From the NCBI GenBank assembly GCA_016795035.1, contig JAEUIT010000071.1, forward strand, positions 1 to 42,248: a DNA stretch of 42,248 nt, read 5' to 3'. The notes under the pieces are model-generated. The model ran no database searches. It saw nothing but the letters and a program-made list of their open reading frames with translations, and was not told where the DNA came from. The position numbers and the translations under genes were made by a program. Below, piece by piece: positions 36,689 through 42,248 of the stretch. Source of the stretch: Phycisphaerae bacterium (lineage in GTDB: Bacteria > Planctomycetota > Phycisphaerae > Phycisphaerales > SM1A02). The first letter of the stretch is position 1; the number at the start of each line of letters is the position of its first letter.

Positions 36689-36964
36689 GGAGCTGGCCGT
36701 CGCCCGTTACTTGGGGAGGGTTGCTTGGGGAGGGCTCAGACGCGCCGTGCGCGTATGAGTGCCGGGCTGCACAGAGTCCAACGCACTCATGTCCGGCTGC
36801 AACGCGGTCGCTTCGGTTTTCTTCTCTTGGGGGGGCGACTCCGTTACATTTCGCTTGCACGACACGGGACTCACGCGAAGATCCTGTTCATGAGCGCGCG
36901 CCATCGGCCTCCGACAAGGCGCGAGCGCGCCGCCCTGAGGGCACAACGAGAAAGGACCGAGAGC
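36689..36964. other. Intergenic region between beta-lactamase and exported protein
   Basis: 276 bp without a credible gene. It contains a short tandem direct repeat (CTTGGGGAGGG twice near 36710-36740) and one CGTTGCAGSC motif on the minus strand (36795-36803). No terminator or strong promoter seen. Confidence 0.5.
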
Positions 36965-38110
36965 ATGGCAACGGCACATACGACCGTTCGGCGCGTGAGA
37001 GGTTCGGTGTTTCATCGTCATCGTGGGACGGCGGTGGCTCTTGTCATGCTCGCGACCTGCTCACTCGACGTTGCAGATGCTGCCCCATCCGGCATGGCGA
37101 AGGCGGAGGTGATTTCGTCTGTTCAGTCGAGTCGTGCCGCCTTGGGGTCGCTCGAAGTTTCGGCGACTACCACCGAGTTCGAGAACGGCGCACTGGTAGC
37201 CACTCGAAGCTGGAGAGAGCGCGTCGCCTGGACGCCGCAGTCGGCGCGGGTCGAGATCGAGCCAATCGCGTCAACGGGGCCAGCGTTCACGTACCAGTTT
37301 GACGGTGCGGTGGCCATGGCCTACCGGCCCTCAGACGGCATCGCGAGTGTCTCGGTTTCACCCGCCAAAATTGCCGTACACAGGATCATCGCGGAATACT
37401 GCATGCATCTGCGATGGTTCCCGTTGCAAGCCGCGTGCGATCAGCCCGAAGGCACCGACCTTATTCAGTGGTTGACGCAGTCAAACGTTGAAGTTGCTCC
37501 AAACGCCGAGTTCGTGGGCGACACAGAGTGCATTCGGTTGGACCAACGGGTAAACGACGCCGTCGTAGCGACGGTCTGGCTTGACGGCGAGCGAGGTTGT
37601 TTGCCGCGTCGTGCGGTCTGGTATCGGCAGGATGGAAGCGGCGCTCCGTTGGCGCAATGGGATGTCTTGGAGTTCGCCGAGTTGGCAGACGGTATCTCCA
37701 TACCGAGCAAGATGAAGTACGTCTATACCGGCGGTGCTGCCGAATCTCATGGAGAGGTCGAAGTCCCAGCGGCCCTGGTGCGCGAGACCGTCATAGACAA
37801 GGATGCAACCGGCAATCTTCTTGCGAGTCTCTCGCCGGTCTTTCCCGAAGCGGGGACGCTCGTGCTCCCGGCGGGAACCACAGTGGTTGACCACGACGCG
37901 GGAGAGTCGTGGATAGTCGCGTCGTCCGATGTTCCGACGGCGTCCGCGTTGGCCGTCAGTGAACCGTCGGACGTACAGGTCGTTCCGTTCCCAAGATCGC
38001 GCACCGTGTGGACGCTGTCGGGAGGAGTTGCCGGGATCGGACTAACAGCGAGCATCGCGACAATGGTCACCATGCGGCGTCGAGTGGCTCGCTCGAACCC
38101 CAAGGTGTGA
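36965..38110 (+). CDS. Exported protein with C-terminal membrane helix, unknown function
   Basis: 381 residues from ATG 36965 with AAAGGA well placed. The N-terminus looks like a signal peptide (VALVMLATCSLDVADA-AP). The chain is beta-rich with repeated Trp/Tyr-containing strands, loosely like LolA/LolB-type lipoprotein-sorting folds (VVATVWLDGERGCLPRRAVW, GISIPSKMKYVYTGG). Near the end a membrane helix (LSGGVAGIGLTASIATMVTM) precedes RRRVARSNPKV. Base composition and codon use seem more AT-rich than in upstream genes. No catalytic motif recognised. Confidence 0.7.
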   Translation: MATAHTTVRRVRGSVFHRHRGTAVALVMLATCSLDVADAAPSGMAKAEVISSVQSSRAALGSLEVSATTTEFENGALVATRSWRERVAWTPQSARVEIEPIASTGPAFTYQFDGAVAMAYRPSDGIASVSVSPAKIAVHRIIAEYCMHLRWFPLQAACDQPEGTDLIQWLTQSNVEVAPNAEFVGDTECIRLDQRVNDAVVATVWLDGERGCLPRRAVWYRQDGSGAPLAQWDVLEFAELADGISIPSKMKYVYTGGAAESHGEVEVPAALVRETVIDKDATGNLLASLSPVFPEAGTLVLPAGTTVVDHDAGESWIVASSDVPTASALAVSEPSDVQVVPFPRSRTVWTLSGGVAGIGLTASIATMVTMRRRVARSNPKV

Positions 38111-38129
38111 TCAGTGCCGTCATGAGCGT

Positions 38130-38244
38130 GCGCCTGCCCGCCAAGTGTGGCGGAGGAGTGCTGAAGCGCGCATAGGTTTGGAACTCCTGCCCAGACGCTC
38201 GGCGTCTGGGGGGAGGTGTCATCGCGCAGCGATGACGGAGGGGG
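38130..38244. repeat. REP/BIME-like element A1 (left half degenerate)
   Basis: Right-hand module well conserved: hairpin CCCAGACGC-TCG-GCGTCTGGG, then GTCATCGC-GCA-GCGATGAC and GGAGGGG. The left hairpin is reduced to a remnant near 38140. Same family as 39726-39830 and 41857-41992. Confidence 0.8.
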
Positions 38245-38275
38245 CGAGCAGAAAGCCGAGACGGATGCGGAAGCA

Positions 38276-38411
38276 CCCCCTCCGTCGGCTGCGCCGACAC
38301 CTCCCCCACGAAACGTGGGGGAGGAGTGCTGAGGTGTGCGCGCAGGTCCTTGACTCTTCCCTCAGATGCTCAGCGTCAAAAGGGAGCTGGCATCGCGCCG
38401 CGATGACGGGC
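38276..38411. repeat. REP/BIME-like element A2 (right half degenerate)
   Basis: Left module intact: CCCCCTCC, GTCGGC-TGC-GCCGAC and the hairpin CCTCCCCCACG-AAA-CGTGGGGGAGG. The right module is diverged (CAGATGCTCAGCGTC, ATCGCGCCGCGAT). A 31-base linker separates it from A1. Confidence 0.8.
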
Positions 38412-38429
38412 GAACGCTGCACGGCACGT

Positions 38430-38551
38430 CGGGCACGTCGGCGCCGCCCGGCGAGATGCAACTTGGGTGGCTCGTCGGCCTCGTCGAGACGGACTCGCCG
38501 AACACGACGCATGTCTTCGCGTTCAACATGTCCGATTGTCGCGTGTGGGAA
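38430..38551 (+). pseudogene. Fragment of class D beta-lactamase C-terminus
   Basis: About 120 bp closely matching 36487-36608 of the intact beta-lactamase gene. It encodes [19 protein letters not shown] followed by HVFAFNMSD. Only the part from the KTG motif onward is present; the catalytic Ser and Lys are absent. It starts right after REP element A2 and ends before the propeller gene, so it is a partial duplication or the last trace of a second beta-lactamase gene. The open frame runs into the propeller gene in the same frame, which can mislead start prediction. Confidence 0.85.
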
Positions 38552-38647
38552 GGATGCGTTGGGAATCTCGAGACTTCACGACGGCGCGCGACGGGCGGAA
38601 CGCGCCTGTGCAGGGGTACCGGTCCCCTCGCACCGCGGAGTTGTCTC

Positions 38648-39724
38648 ATGTCCTATCCACGTTTGTCAGTCGCTGCGGTCGCGGGCTTCTCCGCGGCCCT
38701 CCTCATGGCCGATCTCGCGACGGCGCAGAGCGTGCCGGGTTTCGAGGTCTCGACCTACGGGACCGCTGCCGATCCACGGCTCATGGGATTCCGCCCCGAC
38801 GGGACGCTGATCATCGGTCGCGATCCGGTCTGCAACGGAGGGGCGACCGCCGTCAAGGTGTGGTCGGTCGCGCCGGGCGGCGGCAATGCTGTCGAGATCG
38901 GAAACACCGGCACGAACGATCCCGATCCGGTGGTGGTCGACGTTGCAGGCACGATGAACGGCGTTCCCGGCAGCGTGCTCACGGGCGGGCTCTTCCCAAG
39001 CGGCGCGTCGGGACACCTCTCGGCGATTCGCCCGAACGGCGTGGTCGATCAGCTCTTCACGTCGTCCGCGTGGATCAACATCGTCGATCTCAAGTTTGAC
39101 AGCACGAACCGACTTCTCTTTAGCGCCGCCGAATCACGCAGCGTGTGGACCTCGACCGGCGGCGCACCGGCGATTCTCTTCACGTTGCCGAACCCGATCT
39201 ATCCGACCTACATCTCGCTCGCGTCCGACGACCGAATCTTCGCGGTCGGAACTGACAACGTCGTCCGCATCTACTCCGCGAACGGCACGGAACTCGATGC
39301 GAACTTCGTGAGCTTCTCGGAGTCGGTCGCGATCGAGATCGCGCCAGGCGGCGCGTTCGGCACCGATCTCTACGCGCTCGGCCGCACCACAGGCACGCTC
39401 TGGCGGGTGGACCCCACCGGAACGAAGGCCCAGGTCGGCAGCGGCTTCGGCGGCGCCTGCGGCGTGCAGGACATCGCATTCGGACCGGACGGAAATCTTT
39501 ACGTAAGCGTCTGGGCGTCCGACAGCATTCTCCGCGTTGCACCGCTCGGCTGCCCGACGAATCCCGACGGCGACGGCGACATCAACGACGACGGCGCAGT
39601 GAACGGCGCGGACCTCGGGCTCTTGCTCGGCGCGTGGGGGACGGCGTCGTGCGAGGCCGACCTGAATGACGACGGCGTGGTGAGCGGCGCGGACCTCGGA
39701 ATCCTCTTGGGCGCGTGGGGGTGA
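38648..39724 (+). CDS. Exported beta-propeller protein with C-terminal dockerin-like pair
   Basis: 358 residues from ATG 38648 (GGAG seven bases upstream), not from the in-frame upstream codons that belong to the beta-lactamase fragment. A signal peptide ([20 protein letters not shown]) is followed by NHL/SMP-30-like propeller repeats ([43 protein letters not shown]). The end carries two calcium-loop modules ([18 protein letters not shown] and [18 protein letters not shown]). It is predicted to be secreted and to bind rather than catalyse. A REP element starts two bases after its TGA. Confidence 0.85.
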   Translation: MSYPRLSVAAVAGFSAALLMADLATAQSVPGFEVSTYGTAADPRLMGFRPDGTLIIGRDPVCNGGATAVKVWSVAPGGGNAVEIGNTGTNDPDPVVVDVAGTMNGVPGSVLTGGLFPSGASGHLSAIRPNGVVDQLFTSSAWINIVDLKFDSTNRLLFSAAESRSVWTSTGGAPAILFTLPNPIYPTYISLASDDRIFAVGTDNVVRIYSANGTELDANFVSFSESVAIEIAPGGAFGTDLYALGRTTGTLWRVDPTGTKAQVGSGFGGACGVQDIAFGPDGNLYVSVWASDSILRVAPLGCPTNPDGDGDINDDGAVNGADLGLLLGAWGTASCEADLNDDGVVSGADLGILLGAWG

Positions 39725-39725
39725 G

Positions 39726-39830
39726 CCCCCTCCGTCGGCTGCGCCGACACCTCCCCCACGAAACGTGGGGGAGGAGCGCTGAAGGGCGCGAAAGTCTTTG
39801 ACACCTCCCCCACGAAGCCTGGAGAAGGAT
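39726..39830. repeat. REP/BIME-like element B (right half truncated)
   Basis: Begins two bases after the stop of the propeller gene. Left module as in A2 and C1; the right half diverges after CACCTCCCCCACGAAGCCTGG. Its CGTGGGGG hairpin may act as a 3' end for the gene upstream. Confidence 0.8.
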
Positions 39831-39853
39831 CTAGTCGCGGCACCCGCAACGTG

Positions 39854-39892
39854 GAAACAACAAGGCCGCACGAGCATGGGCTCGCGCGGCCT
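39854..39892 (-). terminator. Rho-independent terminator of the dnaK remnant
   Basis: On the minus strand AGGCCGCGCGAGC-CCAT-GCTCGTGCGGCCT forms a 13-bp stem with one G-U pair, followed by TGTTGTTTC. It lies about 80 bases after the stop of the dnaK remnant. Confidence 0.75.
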
Positions 39893-39971
39893 GTTTCATC
39901 CACCCGGGAGAAGGATTCAGAACGAAGGGTCTTCCCCTGACTCGTGACTCCTGAATCCTGACTCCTTGAGA

Positions 39972-40546
39972 TCACTCCTTCACTTCAAACTCCGCGTCGA
40001 TCACGTCGTCCTTCTTCTTCTCACCGGCGGGCGCCGCGCCTTCGGCGGCGGCGCCCGCGGCGCCGGCAGCGCCGGCGGTCTTCGATGCCTCGTACACGGC
40101 CTTGCCGAGTTCCATCGACGCGTCGTTCAGGTTCTTCATCGCCGTCTCGATCGACTGCTTGTTGTCGCTCTTGACGGCGTCTTCTAGCGCCGCGATCGAC
40201 GACTCGACCTTGCCACGGCCTTCGGCGCTGATCTTGTCGCCGTGCTCGCTGAGAGCCTTCTTCGTTTGATAGACGAGCGAGTCGGCCTGGTTCTTGAGGT
40301 CGATGAGCTCGCGCTTGAGCTTGTCGGCCGCGGAGTTCGCCTCGGCCTCGCGCTTCATGCGCTCGATCTCGTCCTTCGAGAGGCCGGAGGAGCCGGTGAC
40401 CTTGATCTCCTGCTTCTTGCCGGTCGCGCGATCGGTGGCTGTCACGCTGAGGATGCCGTTCGCGTCGATCGCGAACTCGCGCTCGCCTAGGAGCACGTGG
40501 ATCGCTGCCGAAGTGCGACTATCCGAAGCCGTCAGGAAGACGTCGC
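39972..40546 (-). pseudogene. dnaK: dnaK remnant: C-terminal part only, with internal deletion
   Basis: About 190 residues align to the end of the Hsp70 chaperone DnaK: VFLTASDSRTSAAIHVLLGE, then IDANGILSVTATDRATGKK, the helical lid (SGLSKDEIERMKREAEAN...) and the conserved tail DDVIDAEFEVKE. The whole ATPase domain and most of the substrate-binding domain are missing. In addition, about 30 residues that should lie between GERE and the IDANG strand are absent, the two sides being joined in frame. The 5' side is lost beyond about 40546, where the promoter and start of the HAF-repeat gene begin. It should be non-functional; an intact dnaK is expected elsewhere. Confidence 0.9.
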
Positions 40547-40606
40547 TCTGGTGTGTGCGCGATGAGCGAGTAGGATCTCGCGCACGCCGCCCACGGAGGT
40601 GCATAC

Positions 40607-41830
40607 ATGCGTTGCAATGGATCGGGACTATCGCGATGGCATCCACACGTCATCATCGTCGCAGCGCTCAGCCACTCGGCCCACGCGCAGTGCGCGTACG
40701 AAATCGTCGCGATCTTGGACCTTCCGCCGTGCGGCATTTTTCAACCGGTGCTGTATCCCATGTCCATCAACAACAATGGAGAAGTGGTTGGCTCGTTCGG
40801 ACTGTGCGAGATAGGCGAAGACCGCCCGTTCTATTGGAGCGAGGAGACGGGGCTTGTCTTGCCTTCGCTACCGTCCGGATATCTCGGGGCCGCGTTCGTC
40901 GATATCAATGATCAAGGTCAGATCACAGGGCATCGTGTCGTCGCCGGGAGCAGCATCGGTCACGAGGCGATTCTGTATGAAGACGGGCAATGGACGGGAT
41001 TGGGCACGCTTCCGGGCGGAAACTGGAGCGATGGCGTCGCAATCAATAACAGCGGAGTGATTGTCGGATTTTGGGATATCCCACTCACGGCACCGGTGCA
41101 GGCGTTCGTATGGACGGATGGAACGATGTCGGGCCTTGGGACTCTCCTCGGGGGTGGCCAGAGCGCAGCCCGTGGCATCTCGGAGAGCGGCGTCATCGTG
41201 GGATCAATCGGTCCGAGTTTGCCCGGACTACAAAGTGGCTTCATTTTAGAGGGCGAGAAGGTCACGATCGTCGAGGCGTTCCCGGGTACGACAACTGCTC
41301 GCGTCATTGCGATGAACCAAGCTGGACTCGCGATCGTCAACTGCGCGACGGCAGGAGAGTGGACCGGCTATCAAGGCTTTGTCGTTGACGGCGATTCGTG
41401 GCAATATGTCAGCCCCATCCCGCCGGGCGCGGGTGTTGCGACGACCGCCATCAATGCGTGTGGAACGGTGCTGGGGATCAACTACAGCACGGACTTCTCT
41501 CAGGTAGTGACCTTCTCCCAGGGAGAGGTGCGTGTGGTGGAGGACATGATCCTCGCCGAGCAGCGCTATCAGCTCTATTTCGCATCGGCGATCAACGACG
41601 CCGGCTGGATCGCCGCGGCGGCTCAGATCGGCCAGACGTTCATGACGCTCGTGCTTCGACCTGCGCCACAGAAGCTTGGTGACTTGAACGAGGATTGCGA
41701 GGTGGACGCGACGGACCTCGCCTTACTCATCGAGCGATGGGGACAGGCCGACGATCGCGCGGATCTTGATGGTGACGGTATCGTGGCCGGCGCGGATCTC
41801 GGGATGCTGTTGGGCAAGTGGGGAACCTAA
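40607..41830 (+). CDS. Exported HAF-repeat protein with dockerin-like C-terminus
   Basis: 407 residues from ATG 40607, with GGAGGT six bases upstream. The leader (VIIVAALSHSAHA-QC) is a short signal peptide. Seven or so HAF-type extracellular repeats follow, each with a motif like INNNGEVVG, INDQGQITG, INNSGVIVG, ISESGVIVG or INDAGWIAA. The C-terminus has a calcium-loop pair (DLNEDCEVDATDLALLIERWG and DLDGDGIVAGADLGMLLG). It should be secreted. Base composition looks less GC-rich than in the left half of the window, and no CGTTGCAGSC motif occurs in it. It seems to have displaced the 5' part of dnaK. Confidence 0.85.
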   Translation: MRCNGSGLSRWHPHVIIVAALSHSAHAQCAYEIVAILDLPPCGIFQPVLYPMSINNNGEVVGSFGLCEIGEDRPFYWSEETGLVLPSLPSGYLGAAFVDINDQGQITGHRVVAGSSIGHEAILYEDGQWTGLGTLPGGNWSDGVAINNSGVIVGFWDIPLTAPVQAFVWTDGTMSGLGTLLGGGQSAARGISESGVIVGSIGPSLPGLQSGFILEGEKVTIVEAFPGTTTARVIAMNQAGLAIVNCATAGEWTGYQGFVVDGDSWQYVSPIPPGAGVATTAINACGTVLGINYSTDFSQVVTFSQGEVRVVEDMILAEQRYQLYFASAINDAGWIAAAAQIGQTFMTLVLRPAPQKLGDLNEDCEVDATDLALLIERWGQADDRADLDGDGIVAGADLGMLLGKWGT

Positions 41831-41856
41831 CGCCGGGTGGTGAGTGCGAGGAAGCA

Positions 41857-41992
41857 CCCCCTCCGTCGGCTGCGCCGACACCTCCCCCACGAAACGTGGG
41901 GGAGGAGCGCTGAAGGGCGCGAAGGTCTTTGATTCCTCCCCCAGACGCTCGGCGTCTGGGGGAGGTGTCATCGCGCAGCGATGACGGAGGGG
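41857..41992. repeat. REP/BIME-like element C1 (complete)
   Basis: The complete form, about 136 bp. Left module: CCCCCTCC, GTCGGC-TGC-GCCGAC, CCTCCCCCACG-AAA-CGTGGGGGAGG. Spacer AGCGCTGAAGGGCGCGAAGG and about 9 more bases. Right module: CCTCCCCCAGACGC-TCG-GCGTCTGGGGGAGG, GTCATCGC-GCA-GCGATGAC, GGAGGGG. The outer CCCCTCC and GGAGGGG also pair, so the whole unit is a large imperfect palindrome. A 44-base linker leads to C2. Confidence 0.9.
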
Positions 41993-42036
41993 CGAGCAGA
42001 AGGCCGAGACGGAAAGCCGAGACGGATGCGGAAGCG

Positions 42037-42074
42037 CCCCCTCCGTCGGCTGCGCCGACACCTCCCCCACGAAA
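42037..42074. repeat. REP/BIME-like element C2, interrupted in the hairpin loop
   Basis: Starts like C1 (CCCCCTCC...CCTCCCCCACGAAA) but stops at the AAA loop of the second hairpin, where other copies continue with CGTGGGGGAGG. The next bases belong to an insertion sequence. Confidence 0.85.
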
Positions 42075-42248
42075 TGCTGACCATTACCCACATCTCTCCC
42101 CGCTGCTCAACGACGCGCCGGTGACGATCAGCTCGAGATCACGCCAGCCGTGCCACAGCGTTTGCCAGCCCGGCTCGCCGTCGGACTTCCGCGCCAGGAA
42201 CCCGCCGAGCCGCGCGACCTCGCGCCGGAATCGATACGCCGTCAGCTC
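42075..42248 (-). mobile_element. End of an IS4-family-like insertion sequence
   Basis: The sequence after the broken REP begins TGCTGACCATTACCCAC and soon enters a transposase 3' end read on the minus strand. The other end lies outside the window, so terminal repeats and target duplication cannot be checked. Confidence 0.7.
42084..42248 (-). CDS. IS4-family transposase, C-terminal part (partial)
   Basis: 54 codons to a TAA (42084-42086), open at the window edge. The translation includes VARLGGFLARKSDGEPGWQT and LWHGWRDLELIV, which matches the conserved C-terminal RLGGxLxRKxDGxPGWxTLWxGW segment of IS4-type DDE transposases. The ending SSGERCG is probably variable. The DDE residues are outside the window. 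Confidence 0.8.
   Translation of the reverse strand, partial: ELTAYRFRREVARLGGFLARKSDGEPGWQTLWHGWRDLELIVTGASLSSGERCG

Noticed and set aside
38366..38647. N-terminal extension of the propeller protein including a beta-lactamase-like segment
   Set aside because: The in-frame continuity is chance. A signal peptide and ribosome binding site at 38648 define the start, and the upstream part matches a beta-lactamase fragment.
40547..40646. Start of the dnaK-like frame at 40646
   Set aside because: Residues before VFLTASD do not resemble DnaK and overlap the start of the HAF-repeat gene, so they are not part of the remnant.

Overview
The window is about 42 kb of GC-rich bacterial DNA. The best guess for its source is the phylum Planctomycetota, probably class Phycisphaerae. 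This is inferred from several exported proteins with paired calcium-loop modules ending in [12 protein letters not shown], from a cysteine-rich exported repeat protein, and from two Gfo/Idh/MocA oxidoreductases, one with a Tat-like leader. No rRNA, tRNA or CRISPR array was recognised.

Left part (1-25.7 kb) is densely packed with ordinary chromosomal genes. In order: a double TlpA-type thioredoxin; a membrane-anchored repeat protein; a Gfo/Idh oxidoreductase translationally coupled to squalene-hopene cyclase; a TPR-sulfotransferase; an M1-family peptidase; an arginase; a large hybrid histidine kinase; an RluA-type pseudouridine synthase; a small secreted protein; an ECF-like sigma factor; a TolB-like propeller; L-aspartate oxidase; a lipoprotein; a duplicated zinc-ribbon membrane protein; a cytochrome c / copper monooxygenase-like / EF-hand protein; and a planctomycete-style membrane protein. 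Convergent neighbours nearly touch or overlap, and several starts look leaderless.

Right part (25.7-42.2 kb) is an accessory-like region. It holds a headless kinase remnant bounded by a family of short repeats, exported dockerin-like proteins (Cys-rich/PPC protein, S8 protease, propeller, HAF-repeat protein), a lipoprotein class D beta-lactamase with a second fragmentary copy, a dnaK remnant with an internal deletion, and several REP/BIME-like palindromic elements. An IS4-type transposase end at the right edge has apparently landed in the loop of one REP hairpin. A second Gfo/Idh protein, a B12/radical-SAM protein with a coupled membrane protein, and a strong rho-independent terminator also lie here.

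The most striking unexplained signal is a short motif, CGTTGCAGSC, scattered on both strands through nearly all genes. It forces codons (GTT, GCA, TTG) that these GC-rich genes otherwise avoid. This looks like selection at the DNA level, comparable in kind to HIP1 of cyanobacteria or DNA-uptake sequences of other bacteria.
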